Positions 45,776 to 54,250 of a stretch of DNA of 64,000 bases are shown here, in pieces. Positions within the stretch are counted from its first letter, which is position 1. Every line of letters starts with the position of its first letter. The stretch is from Oceanicola granulosus HTCC2516 (GTDB lineage Bacteria > Pseudomonadota > Alphaproteobacteria > Rhodobacterales > Rhodobacteraceae): NCBI RefSeq assembly GCF_000153305.1, contig NZ_CH724107.1, positions 385,071-449,070 of the forward strand, given 5' to 3'. The notes under the pieces are model-generated. The model did not search any database. It had not been told where the DNA came from and saw only the letters and a list, made by a program, of their open reading frames with translations. The position numbers and the translations under genes are program-made.

Positions 45776-45964
45776 GTGAACCGTATCGTTTCCATGATCC
45801 TCCGCATGCTCGTCCGCAAGGGCGTCAACCACGGCATCCGCCGCGCCTCGCGGGGTGGCAAGCCGACGACGCCGGGCCAGCGCCAGGGCGCGCAGGCGAA
45901 CCGGACCAACGCCAAGCGCGTCAACCAGGCGATGCGCGTCGCCCGCCGCTTCGGCAGGTTCTGA
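45776..45964 (+). CDS. Small basic protein (62 aa)
   Basis: A 62-residue, strongly basic protein (IVSMILRMLVRKGVNHGIRR, then QRQGAQANRTNAKRVNQAMR and a Phe-Gly-Arg-Phe end) with a GTG start. The first 20 residues form an amphipathic helix. Short basic proteins of this type occur after scpB in Rhodobacteraceae; no function is known. It converges on the DUF502 gene with only six bases between the stops. Confidence 0.6.
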   Translation: MNRIVSMILRMLVRKGVNHGIRRASRGGKPTTPGQRQGAQANRTNAKRVNQAMRVARRFGRF

Positions 45965-45970
45965 GGCGGA

Positions 45971-46780
45971 TCAGGCGCTCTCGCGCTCGGAGCGCACCGG
46001 CGGCGGAGCCTTTGGCTCCGCCTCGGGGTGGCTGAGCCGGCCGGCGCCGCGCTCGAGCGCTTCGGGCAGCGTCTTGTCGCGCGAGCCGGGATAGACGAGG
46101 CCGGCGGAGATCACGAGCTTGGCCGCGTCCTCGAGGCTCATGTCGAGCACCACCACGTCCTCGGCCGGGAAGAACAGCAGGAAGCCGGAGGTCGGGTTGG
46201 GGGTGGTCGGCACGAAGACCGAGACCATGTCGGAGCCGTGCGACTTCTCCACCACCTCGCCCCGGGTCTGGGTCGAGATGAAGCCGATCGCCCAGATCCC
46301 CTTGCGCGGGTATTCGATCAGGCAGGCCTTCTCGAAGCTCGTTTCGGTCTGCGCGAACACCGTCTCGGCGATCTGCTTGACGCCGTTGTAGATCGAGCGG
46401 ACCACCGGCAGCCGCCCGACGAGGCTCTCGCCCCAGCGCAGGAACGAGCGCCCGATCAGGCCCTTGGCGACCCAGCCGACGAAGATGGTGAACAGGATGA
46501 AGATCACCACGCCGAGGCCGCGCACGTTGATGAGGATGCGGTCCTCGCCCTCGAGCCCGAGGAAGCGGTTGAGCAGCTCGGTCGGGTGGTAGGCGTTGGG
46601 CACGAAAGGCCAGACGAAGCCGTCGACCCAGCCGACCACGGTCCAGATCAGCCAGACCGTCAGCCCGATGGGCGCGATCACCACGATCCCGGTCAGGATG
46701 TTGTTGCGCGTCCCCGCGAGCAGGCGTCCGAAGAAGCGCAGGCGCGGTTTGTGCGGCTCCGTGAGGTCCGGCTTGGTCAA
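45971..46780 (-). CDS. DUF502 family inner membrane protein
   Basis: A 269-residue protein with two membrane segments (about 30-52 and 86-110) and a cytoplasmic or periplasmic C-terminal domain. Conserved DUF502 words are TGIVVIAPIGLTVWL, RLPVVRSIYNGVKQI, KACLIEYPRKGIWAIGF and VFVPTTPNPTSGFLLF. The C-terminal 30 residues are Pro/Glu-rich. Function is unknown. Confidence 0.9.
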   Translation of the reverse strand: MTKPDLTEPHKPRLRFFGRLLAGTRNNILTGIVVIAPIGLTVWLIWTVVGWVDGFVWPFVPNAYHPTELLNRFLGLEGEDRILINVRGLGVVIFILFTIFVGWVAKGLIGRSFLRWGESLVGRLPVVRSIYNGVKQIAETVFAQTETSFEKACLIEYPRKGIWAIGFISTQTRGEVVEKSHGSDMVSVFVPTTPNPTSGFLLFFPAEDVVVLDMSLEDAAKLVISAGLVYPGSRDKTLPEALERGAGRLSHPEAEPKAPPPVRSERESA

Positions 46781-46818
46781 GGTCTGGCCTTAAGTGACAG
46801 CGTCATCGGTATATCTAG

Positions 46819-46838
46819 GTGAAGCCGGAGGGCTTCAC
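46819..46838 (-). terminator. Hairpin downstream of psuG
   Basis: GTGAAGCC and GGCTTCAC form a perfect 8-bp stem with a 4-base loop, 31 bp past the psuG stop and 39 bp before the DUF502 start on the same (minus) strand. There is no T-run after it (CTAGATATACC), so it is a weak terminator candidate or a regulatory hairpin. A second GCCCGC/GCGGGC stem lies at about 46845-46862. Confidence 0.4.
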
Positions 46839-46869
46839 AACGGCTGCCCGCGCGGGGGCGGGCCGGCGA

Positions 46870-47778
46870 TCATGCCGCGCCCAATTCCCGGGCGATGGCG
46901 GCGGCGAGGCGCGCGTTGTTGAGCACCAGCGAGATGTTGGCCTCCAGCGAGCGGCCCTCGGTGAGGGTGAAGAGCCGGTCGAGCAGGAACGGCGTCACGG
47001 CCTTCTGGCCGATCCCCTCCGCCTCGGCGTCGGCGAGCGCGCGGGCGATGAGCGGCGCGAGGGTCTCGGCGGGGATCTCGTCGGCTTCGGGGATCGGGTT
47101 GGCGACGAGCTGGCCGCCGGGCAGGCCGAGCGCGGCGCGCATGGCGTGGGCGCGGGCGATCTCGGCGGCGCTGTCCATGCGCAGCGGCGCGGCGAGGGGC
47201 GAGGTGCGCGACCAGAAGGCGGGTAGGCTGTCCTGGCCGTAGGCGATCACCGGCACGCCGAGCGTCTCGAGCACCTCGTAGGTCTTGTCGAGATCGAGGA
47301 TCGCCTTGGCCCCGGCGGCGACGACGGTCACGGCGGTCTGAGCGAGCTCGTGCAGGTCGGCGGAGATGTCGAAGCTGGTCTCGGCGCCGCGATGGACGCC
47401 GCCGATGCCGCCGGTGGCGAAGACGCCTATGCCCGCGATGCGCGCGGCGATCATCGTCGCGGCGACGGTGGTGGCGCCGGTGCCGCCGGTGGCGAGGCAG
47501 GCGGCGAAGTCGGCGCGGCTGAGCTTGCGCACGTCGCTGCGCTGCGCCAGCCCCTCGAGCGCGACGGCGTCGAGCCCGACCCGGAGCTTGCCGTCCACCA
47601 CCGCCATCGTCGCCGGCGTCGCGCCGCTCTCGCGCACCGCGTCCTCGACGGCGCGGGCGGTCTCGAGGTTCTTCGGCCAGGGCATCCCGTGGGTGATGAT
47701 GGTGCTTTCGAGCGCGACGAGGGGGCGGCCCTCGGCGCGGGCCTCGGTGACCTCGGGGCTCTCGGCGATGTGGATCAT
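46870..47778 (-). CDS. psuG: Pseudouridine-5'-phosphate glycosidase
   Basis: PsuG breaks the C-C glycosidic bond of pseudouridine 5'-phosphate to uracil and ribose 5-phosphate. The 302-residue protein shows VALESTIITHGMPWPKN, ATGGTGATTVAATM, VFATGGIGGVHRGAE, TSFDISADLHELA, VVAAGAKAILDL and PVIAYGQDSLPAFWSR. Its start overlaps the stop of the PfkB kinase gene (ATGA), the usual kinase-glycosidase pair. No nucleoside transporter or regulator is adjacent. Confidence 0.95.
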   Translation of the reverse strand: MIHIAESPEVTEARAEGRPLVALESTIITHGMPWPKNLETARAVEDAVRESGATPATMAVVDGKLRVGLDAVALEGLAQRSDVRKLSRADFAACLATGGTGATTVAATMIAARIAGIGVFATGGIGGVHRGAETSFDISADLHELAQTAVTVVAAGAKAILDLDKTYEVLETLGVPVIAYGQDSLPAFWSRTSPLAAPLRMDSAAEIARAHAMRAALGLPGGQLVANPIPEADEIPAETLAPLIARALADAEAEGIGQKAVTPFLLDRLFTLTEGRSLEANISLVLNNARLAAAIARELGAA

Positions 47779-48668
47779 TGGGGGGTGTCTCCGGATACGT
47801 AGGCGGCGGCCGCCTGAAGGGCGCGCTCGAGCGCCGCCTCGGGGGCGGCGCCGGCGAGCTCGGCGGCGATGTGGGCGGCCATGAAGATGTCGCCGGCGCC
47901 GGTGACGCGGGTGACGAGGACGGCGGGCGGGGTCTTGGTCAGGCTGCGGCCCGGCGCGGCCTCGGTGGCGGACGCGCCGCCGTCGGTGACAAGCGCGCGC
48001 GCCGCGCCGCGCGCCAGCAGCGCGTCGGCGGCCTCGGCGGAGCTGGCGAAGGTGGTCTGGCAGAGCAGCCCGGCCTCCTCGAGATTGACGTAAAGCGTCG
48101 CCGTCGGGTGGCCGAGCAGCGCCTGGAGCCGCAGCGCCTTGCCCGGCGAGGCGGGGGCGACGCGGATGTCGGCGCGGGCGAAGAGCGGCGAGACGGCGAT
48201 CTCGCGCAGCAGGTCCTCGGTGAGGTTGCCGTCGAGCGCCACCGGCCCCGCCCACGGCGCCTCGGGGCTGCCGAGCCGGCCGTCGCCGAGCGGGCGCAGG
48301 ATCTTGTCGCCGGCGCGCTCGAGCGAGTGGGCGTCGGCGATGGCGGCGATCAGGCCGTTGGCGCCCTCGATGGCCATGTAGTTGTCGGTGGGCAGATCCT
48401 CGGAGCGGTAGGCGTGCGCCACCTCCATCCCCATCGCCTCCGCCTCGGCGAGCAGCGCGTCGCCCGCCGCGTCGCGCCCGAGGGCGGCGAGCAGGGCGGG
48501 GCGCAGGCCGAAGCGGGTCAGCGTCATCGCGATGTTGAGCGCGACGCCGCCGGGCACGCGGGTGATGTGGCCGGGCACGTCCGAGCCGAGGCGCATCGTC
48601 GAGGCCGAGCGCCCGATCACGTCCCAGAGTACGGCGCCGATGCAGAGGATGTCGGGCGTCTTGTCCAT
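47775..48668 (-). CDS. PfkB family carbohydrate kinase, probable pseudouridine kinase
   Basis: A 297-residue ribokinase-fold enzyme. It has VPGGVALNIAMTLTRFG near the N-terminus and the C-terminal catalytic motif VTRVTGAGDIFMAAHIAAEL with the GAGD anion hole and base. Coupling to psuG strongly suggests it phosphorylates pseudouridine (PsuK role). ATG 48668 starts MDKTPDILCIGAVLWDVIG, a normal family start. Confidence 0.88.
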   Translation of the reverse strand: MDKTPDILCIGAVLWDVIGRSASTMRLGSDVPGHITRVPGGVALNIAMTLTRFGLRPALLAALGRDAAGDALLAEAEAMGMEVAHAYRSEDLPTDNYMAIEGANGLIAAIADAHSLERAGDKILRPLGDGRLGSPEAPWAGPVALDGNLTEDLLREIAVSPLFARADIRVAPASPGKALRLQALLGHPTATLYVNLEEAGLLCQTTFASSAEAADALLARGAARALVTDGGASATEAAPGRSLTKTPPAVLVTRVTGAGDIFMAAHIAAELAGAAPEAALERALQAAAAYVSGDTPQ

Positions 48669-48740
48669 GCCGCCTCTTTGGCGCGTGCCGGAGGGGGCGT
48701 CAATCGCGCCGCGACCGCCGGCGCGGGTGGCGGGCGGCGG

Positions 48741-48760
48741 CGCCTCCGGCGGGGATATTT
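48741..48760. repeat. Rhodobacterales-type intergenic motif GCCTCCGGCGGGGATATTT
   Basis: CGCCTCCGGCGGGGATATTT, followed by CAGGACAGA, lies in the 112-bp gap between the DUF4198 gene end and the PfkB start. I recall close variants (GCCTCCGGCGGG-AGTATTT) as very common between genes in Rhodobacteraceae, often at gene ends. A shorter variant, GGGCGGGAGTATTT, is at 51093-51106. It may act at transcript ends; this is from memory and not verified. Confidence 0.4.
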
Positions 48761-48780
48761 GCAGGACAGAGAGGGGGGCG

Positions 48781-49596
48781 TCACTCGGGGACGGCGAAGG
48801 TCAGGCTGGCCCAGAGGCTTTCCCACGCCGCACCCCGCTCGGCGGCGAGGTCGCCCAGGGGGCTGCGCAGGATCACCGCGTCGACGAGGTAGCTGTGCCC
48901 GGGCGCGACCGGCAGCGTCACGATGCCGTCGCCGTCGGTGCGGTGCAGCGTGACCTCGACGCTGCCGTCGGGCGCCTTGTCGAACAGCTCGACCTGCGCG
49001 TCGGCGCGCGGCGCGTCGCCGTAGAAGACCTGCACGTCGATGCCGTCGCTCATGTCGCCGGTGTAGGGGTTCTCGAGCGCCACGATCTCCGTCTCGAGCC
49101 CGATGTGGCTGTCGGCGCCGTCCCCCGCGCCGACGGCGACGAGCGCCTTGGCGTGGCGGGTGTAGACCTCGCGGAAGTTCTCCATCGGGTGGCCGGCCTC
49201 CGCGTGGCGGGCGGGGACGTCCTCGAAGCCCTTGTGCTCGACGAAGCGCATGAAGTCCTCGAACGTCTCGTAGTCGACGTTCATCGGCGTCGAGACGTAG
49301 GCCACCACCGTCAGCCCCTCGGCGGGCGCGGCGAGCGAGAGCGCCGGGCGGTCGCCGACCCGTGCCTCCACCGGCGCCGCGAGGCCGCCGCTGAAGATCT
49401 CGAAGCGCGAGAAGCGGTTGGGCAGGTAGGCGTAGGTGGGTCCGTCGAAGATCTGGCCGTTGACAAGGTGAGCTTCAACCGTACCGTCGGGCGCGACCGT
49501 GTAGTCGAGGGGTTCGATCCAGAATTCGTGCGCCAGGGCAGGGGCGGATAACAGGCTCAGCGCGACTGAGCCGGAGGCGAGAAGGGCAAGACGCAT
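48781..49596 (-). CDS. DUF4198 periplasmic protein
   Basis: A 271-residue exported protein with a signal peptide (cut after ALA, residue 22; mature start HEFWIEP). HEFWIEP and the two Ig-like beta domains fit DUF4198/NikM-like proteins linked to nickel or cobalt uptake. The N-terminal histidine of the mature chain could ligate metal. GAGGAACC precedes the ATG. It diverges from the HupE/UreJ gene, which fits a joint metal-handling role. Confidence 0.85.
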   Translation of the reverse strand: MRLALLASGSVALSLLSAPALAHEFWIEPLDYTVAPDGTVEAHLVNGQIFDGPTYAYLPNRFSRFEIFSGGLAAPVEARVGDRPALSLAAPAEGLTVVAYVSTPMNVDYETFEDFMRFVEHKGFEDVPARHAEAGHPMENFREVYTRHAKALVAVGAGDGADSHIGLETEIVALENPYTGDMSDGIDVQVFYGDAPRADAQVELFDKAPDGSVEVTLHRTDGDGIVTLPVAPGHSYLVDAVILRSPLGDLAAERGAAWESLWASLTFAVPE

Positions 49597-49624
49597 GAAG
49601 GGTTCCTCGTTGGCTGGGCGCAGG

Positions 49625-50944
49625 GTGTCGCCGCGCGCGCTGGTGTCAAGACTTGCCCTTGCGGTGCTGGCGATGTGGCTGATGCTCGCCGGCGGCGCGG
49701 CGCGGGCGCACGAGGTGATGCCGGCCATCGCCGACATGACGCGCCAGGGCGACGAGCTGGTCTTCGAGGTCGCCGCCAACGTGGAGAGCTTCCTCGCCGG
49801 GATCGACCTCGCCGCCGTCGAGGACACCGACGCCGCGCCCGAGGCGCAGGATTACGACCGCCTGCGCGCGCTGCCGCCCGAGGCGCTGGAGGCGCAGGTG
49901 GCCGAGTTCTGGCCGCGCATGGCGGACCTGATCGAGGTGCGTGCCGACGGCGCCGCGCTGCCGCTCGAGCTGGTGGCGGTCGAGACCGACGAGGTGGGCG
50001 ACGTGGAGCTGGTGCGCGACACCCGCCTGACCTTCACCGCGGCGCTGCCGCCGGGGGCGGAGAGCGTCGAGGTCGGCTGGGCGCCGCGGCTGGGAGCGCT
50101 GGTGCTGCGCCAGCAGGGGGTCGAGGCGCCTTGGGACGGCTACCTCGAGCCGGGCGCCACGAGCCCGCCGATCGCGCTCGCGGGCGGCGGGCAGGCGAGC
50201 GGCTGGGGGGCGCTGCTGGCCTACATCCCCGTCGGGATCGACCACATCGTGCCGCTCGGGCTCGACCATATCCTGTTCGTCCTGGGGCTGTTCTTCCTGT
50301 CGACCCGCCTCGGCCCGCTGCTGTGGCAGGTCAGCGCCTTCACCCTGGCGCACACGATCACCCTCGCCGCCGCGGCGCTCGGCTACGTCACGGTGCCGGC
50401 GTCGGTCGTCGAGCCGATCATCGCCGCCTCGATCGTCTACGTCGCGGTCGAGAACATCCTGCGCGGCGGGCAACTGACGCCGTGGCGGCCGGCGGTGGTG
50501 TTCGGCTTCGGGCTGCTGCACGGGCTGGGCTTCGCCAGCGTGCTGGGCGCGTTCGGGCTGCCGGAGGGGAGCTTCCTGCCGGCGCTGATCGGCTTCAACA
50601 TCGGTGTCGAGCTGGGCCAGCTGGCGGTGATCGCGGTGGCGTGGCTGATCTGCCGCGCGGCGATGCTGCGGGGCGGCGAGGGCGCGCGCGGGATGGCGGC
50701 GCTCTACCTCGCGGTCGGCATCGTGGTGCTGCCGGCGCTGGCGGTGCCGATGGCCGGGCTCGGCCCCGAGATGCAGGCCGCGTGGCAGCCGCTGCTCCTG
50801 GGCGCGGGTGTGCTGTTCGCCTTCAGCGCCATTGCGCTGAGCGTGCGTGCCGTGGGCGCGTGGGAGATGGCGGTGGCGATGCCGGCGAGTGCGCTGATCG
50901 GGTTGGTGGGAGCCTGGTGGGTCGTGGAGCGGGTGTTTCTTTGA
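49625..50944 (+). CDS. HupE/UreJ family membrane protein
   Basis: A membrane protein of the HupE/UreJ-2 family, whose members are implicated in nickel or cobalt transport. It has a signal peptide (cut after ARA before HEVMP), a periplasmic domain of about 150 residues and seven C-terminal helices with the metal-site motifs GLDHILFVLGLFFL, FTLAHTITL, VEPIIAASIVYVAVEN and FGLLHGLGFA. GTG 49625 gives a compact leader. ATG 49595 is in frame but lies inside the same CATG as the divergent gene's start, leaving no room for a promoter. Metal specificity is not known. Confidence 0.85.
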   Translation: MSPRALVSRLALAVLAMWLMLAGGAARAHEVMPAIADMTRQGDELVFEVAANVESFLAGIDLAAVEDTDAAPEAQDYDRLRALPPEALEAQVAEFWPRMADLIEVRADGAALPLELVAVETDEVGDVELVRDTRLTFTAALPPGAESVEVGWAPRLGALVLRQQGVEAPWDGYLEPGATSPPIALAGGGQASGWGALLAYIPVGIDHIVPLGLDHILFVLGLFFLSTRLGPLLWQVSAFTLAHTITLAAAALGYVTVPASVVEPIIAASIVYVAVENILRGGQLTPWRPAVVFGFGLLHGLGFASVLGAFGLPEGSFLPALIGFNIGVELGQLAVIAVAWLICRAAMLRGGEGARGMAALYLAVGIVVLPALAVPMAGLGPEMQAAWQPLLLGAGVLFAFSAIALSVRAVGAWEMAVAMPASALIGLVGAWWVVERVFL

Positions 50945-51111
50945 CGGAATTGACCTAGCGTCAGTTAACGTTTGATCGGGCGGCGGTCGACCGGCAAACT
51001 GTCGGGACTTGATGCTTTCTACATTTCGCACCGGGGCCGCTGCCGGTCCCGGCCAAGTCATTCGGCCGTGCCGGTGCGCCGGCATTGGCCCAGGGCGGGA
51101 GTATTTCGCCA

Positions 51112-53100
51112 ATGCCTTTCCGGAAATCCGACATCGACGCCGCCCTCGACCCCGTCTCCAGCACGGAAATCGACCGTGCCCCCACGTTGGGCGGGTATAG
51201 CTTGAATGCCGTCTCCGAGGACGGCACCAGCGCGACATTGACAATCGTCGGCGCGGTCAGCGTGCTGCGTTTCTACGACGCCTCGGGCGAGGTCACCAAG
51301 ATCCTGAGGTTCGGTTCTGACATAGGCACGAGGCCGGCTGCCCTGGACATGACCGCCGACGGTCATGTTCTGCTGATCCACCAGAACAATTCGCAGACGA
51401 CGGCGACGCTGCAGGAATTCCGGCCGGACGGCACGCAGGTCGGGGACGACGAGCCGATCGACCTGCCCCTCGGGCGAACCGTCGTCACCGACCTCAGAAC
51501 GTTCGATGACGGCGGTTACGCGATCCTCGGCCTGTCGTCGCATGCCGTGATCCGGCCCACGCTCCTCATCTACGATGCGGATCACGAGCTTGTCGACCGC
51601 ACAACGCTGCAGAGCGATGCCTCCATCGACATCGTCTCCTTCGGCGTCCGCCCCGGAGCCGATCCGGGACCGGGCAAGCCGGCCATCGTCGTGGCCTACG
51701 CAAACGAACTGCAGGTGTTCGATCGGCAGGGGCGATTGCTGGACAAGGGGCCGATCAGCGAGGACACCGAGTCGGTCCAGATGTCGCTCGAGGCGCGCAT
51801 GGACGCGACCGGCACGATCTATGTCAGTTGGATCAAGCGCGAGGGCGACGATTTCAGGAGTGGCCCGCAGGACCTCATGCTGCGCCGCTTCGAGCCGGAC
51901 CTGACGCCGGTCGACGCGGTCGAGAAGCACCTCGCCGACGTCTTGCCGCAACAGGCGCTGCTGGAGGTGACGGCCGACGGGCGGGTTCACGTCGCGCATC
52001 GCGCGGCGGGCGGCGATCGCGTCGTGCGCAGCTACGACGCCAAGATGAATCTGGACGAGTTGCAGGAGTTCGACCCCGATCCGCCTGGACAGTTCACCAT
52101 GCTGGACCTGGCGCTGAATTCCAGCGGCACGCGTGTGTTGCTCACGAGCGAGACCATAAACGGCTCGGGCATCCCCGGTATCACCGTGACCGGCACCAAC
52201 GGGCACAACGAGCTGCAGGCGGGCATCGGCTACCATCGCGGCACCGACGGCGACGACCGGCTCGACGGCAGCGCGCTCAGCCGCGACCTGATCGATGTGC
52301 TCGAAGGGCGCGGCGGTGACGACACGCTCAAGGGACACGACGGCGACGACCAGCTGTTCGGCGACGACGGCAAGGACAAGCTGCGCGGCGGCAAGGGCGA
52401 CGACACCGCCAAGGGCGGCGACGGGCGCGACGACATCAAGGGCGGCGACGGCGACGACAAGCTCAAGGGGCAGGACGGCAAGGACAAGCTCAAGGGCGAG
52501 AAGGGCGACGACAAGCTGCGCGGCGGCGACGGCAACGACAAGCTGCGCGGCGGCAAGGGCGAGGACGACCTGAAGGGCCAGGACGGCAAGGACGACCTCA
52601 AGGGCGGCCGCGGCGACGACAAGCTCAAGGGCGGCGACGGCAAGGACAAGCTCAAGGGCGAGAAGGGCGACGACAAGCTGCGCGGCGGCGACGGCGACGA
52701 CAAGCTGCGCGGTGGCAAGGGCGAGGACGATCTCAGGGGCCAGAGGGGCGACGACGACCTCAAGGGTGGCAAGCACGACGACGTGCTGCGCGGCGGCAAG
52801 GGCAACGACCGGCTCGACGGGGGCAGGGGAGACGACAAGATGAAGGGCGGCGGTGGCCGTGACGACTTCGTCTTCACCGAGCTGCAGCGGGGCGAGCGCG
52901 ACGTCATCAAGGACTTTGACGCCGGCCGCGACGACCTGGGCTTCCGGGCGAGCGAACTCGGGCGCGGCCGCCACGACTTCGACGACCTGCGCATCCGCGA
53001 CATCGGAGACGACACCAGGATCGTCGTTGACGGCCATGTCATCGTCCTGCGCGGCGTCGATGCCGACGACCTCTCGGCGGGCGACGTGTTCTTCTTCTGA
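51112..53100 (+). CDS. RTX calcium-binding protein with a hypercharged repeat domain
   Basis: A 662-residue protein. Residues 1-380 are beta-rich with WD-like words (TIYVSWIKREGDD, HVLLIHQNNSQ) suggesting a propeller, but no enzyme motif. From about residue 400 to 580 run some 20 glycine-aspartate nonapeptides such as GGDGDDKLK, GQDGKDKLK, GEKGDDKLR. The C-terminal domain (GGRDDFVFTELQ, DVIKDFDAGRDDLGF, ending SAGDVFFF) is the type I secretion signal region of RTX proteins. No signal peptide and no secretion genes (HlyB/D-type) are nearby. ATG 51112 follows GGGAG. GC and codon use in the N-terminal half are less extreme than in neighbours. Confidence 0.85.
   Translation: MPFRKSDIDAALDPVSSTEIDRAPTLGGYSLNAVSEDGTSATLTIVGAVSVLRFYDASGEVTKILRFGSDIGTRPAALDMTADGHVLLIHQNNSQTTATLQEFRPDGTQVGDDEPIDLPLGRTVVTDLRTFDDGGYAILGLSSHAVIRPTLLIYDADHELVDRTTLQSDASIDIVSFGVRPGADPGPGKPAIVVAYANELQVFDRQGRLLDKGPISEDTESVQMSLEARMDATGTIYVSWIKREGDDFRSGPQDLMLRRFEPDLTPVDAVEKHLADVLPQQALLEVTADGRVHVAHRAAGGDRVVRSYDAKMNLDELQEFDPDPPGQFTMLDLALNSSGTRVLLTSETINGSGIPGITVTGTNGHNELQAGIGYHRGTDGDDRLDGSALSRDLIDVLEGRGGDDTLKGHDGDDQLFGDDGKDKLRGGKGDDTAKGGDGRDDIKGGDGDDKLKGQDGKDKLKGEKGDDKLRGGDGNDKLRGGKGEDDLKGQDGKDDLKGGRGDDKLKGGDGKDKLKGEKGDDKLRGGDGDDKLRGGKGEDDLRGQRGDDDLKGGKHDDVLRGGKGNDRLDGGRGDDKMKGGGGRDDFVFTELQRGERDVIKDFDAGRDDLGFRASELGRGRHDFDDLRIRDIGDDTRIVVDGHVIVLRGVDADDLSAGDVFFF
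52311..52850 (+). repeat. 27-bp RTX coding repeats with a 162-bp higher-order duplication
   Basis: Tandem 27-bp units encode nine-residue RTX turns. Six units at 52495-52656 are repeated almost exactly at 52657-52818 (same order: GEKGDDKLR, GGDG-DKLR, GGKGEDDL, ...), a 54-residue block duplication that then diverges at its end. The repeat is coding, not CRISPR. Confidence 0.8.
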
Positions 53101-53131
53101 GACCCGGCCCGGCCCCGCCGCCACGCCGCCC

Positions 53132-53160
53132 TTGCGCCCGGCGGCGGGATCGAGTAAAGC
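53132..53160 (+). promoter_or_regulatory. Candidate rpsB promoter
   Basis: TTGCGC (53132-53137), 17-bp spacer, TAAAGC (53155-53160), about 118 bp upstream of rpsB in a 177-bp gap. The -35 start TTGCG is shared with the rpsF and acpP candidates in this window. The match is moderate. Confidence 0.35.
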
Positions 53161-53277
53161 GCGCGCACTCAATCCCGCAGGCGGGGGCGGGCTTCCGGGA
53201 GAGACATCCCCGGCAGTCCACCGGTTGGCATCACGCTGATCCCCCGCCGAGGCTCAAACCGGAAAGAAGGATAGCAC

Positions 53278-54174
53278 ATGGCTCTTCCCGAGTTCACCAT
53301 GCGCCAGCTGCTCGAGGCTGGCGTTCACTTCGGCCACCAGACCCAGCGCTGGAACCCGAAGATGGCCGAGTACATCTACGGCGCCCGCAACGGCATCCAC
53401 ATCATGGACCTGACCCAGACCGTGCCGATGCTCGACGCGGCGCTGCAGGCCATCCGCGACACCGTCGCCAAGGGCGGCCGCGTCCTCTTCGTCGGCACCA
53501 AGCGCCAGGCCCAGAAGCCGATCGCCGAGGCCGCCGAGAAGTGCGCCCAGTACTACATGAACCACCGCTGGCTCGGCGGCACGCTGACCAACTGGCAGAC
53601 CGTCTCGCAGTCGATCAACCGCCTGCGCGCCATCGACGAGGCCGCCGACGTCGGCTTCGAGGGCCTGACCAAGAAAGAGCGCCTCGGCATGGAGCGCGAG
53701 CAGGCCAAGCTGACCGCCTCGCTCGGCGGCATCCGCGAGATGGGCGGCGTGCCCGACATGCTGTTCGTCATCGACGTCAACAAGGAAGACCTGGCCATCG
53801 CGGAAGCCAAGAAGCTCGGCATCCCGGTCGTCGCCGTCGTCGACACCAACTGCTCGCCGGCCGGCGTCGACTACGTCATCCCCGGCAACGACGACGCGGC
53901 CCGCGCCATCGCGCTCTACTGCGACCTCGTCAGCCGCGCCGCGCTCGACGGCATGTCGGCCCAGCTCGGCGCCGCCGGCGTCGATCTCGGCGAGATGGAA
54001 GCGCTGGCCGAGGAAGCCCTCGCCGAGGAGCGCGGCCAGTCCGCCGCCGCCGCCGACGCCGAGGCCGCCCCGGCCGAGAGCACCGGCGTCGAGACCGGGC
54101 ACAACACGCCCGACGTGCCCGAAGAGGCGCCGCTCGACCTCGACAACAAGGAAAAGGGCGAGAAGGTCTCCTGA
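53278..54174 (+). CDS. rpsB: 30S ribosomal protein S2
   Basis: The 298-residue S2 has the family start [20 protein letters not shown], then [44 protein letters not shown] and [12 protein letters not shown]. The C-terminus extends some 50 residues past the usual end as an Ala/Glu-rich acidic tail ([20 protein letters not shown] region), as in other Rhodobacterales. AAGGATAGCAC precedes the ATG. tsf follows after 76 bp. Confidence 0.98.
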   Translation: MALPEFTMRQLLEAGVHFGHQTQRWNPKMAEYIYGARNGIHIMDLTQTVPMLDAALQAIRDTVAKGGRVLFVGTKRQAQKPIAEAAEKCAQYYMNHRWLGGTLTNWQTVSQSINRLRAIDEAADVGFEGLTKKERLGMEREQAKLTASLGGIREMGGVPDMLFVIDVNKEDLAIAEAKKLGIPVVAVVDTNCSPAGVDYVIPGNDDAARAIALYCDLVSRAALDGMSAQLGAAGVDLGEMEALAEEALAEERGQSAAAADAEAAPAESTGVETGHNTPDVPEEAPLDLDNKEKGEKVS

Positions 54175-54250
54175 GACCGACCTCGTCGCTGACCTGACCT
54201 GTGCCGGAGCTTCGTCTCCGGCACACATCCGCATTCGAAGGAGACACACG

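Noticed and set aside
52311-52850. Regular 27-bp repeats considered as a CRISPR array
   Set aside because: There are no unique spacers; the repeats are contiguous, in frame and encode RTX nonapeptides.
50945-53277. Type I secretion genes for the RTX protein
   Set aside because: No ABC exporter, membrane fusion or TolC-like gene lies next to it; the neighbours are HupE/UreJ and rpsB.
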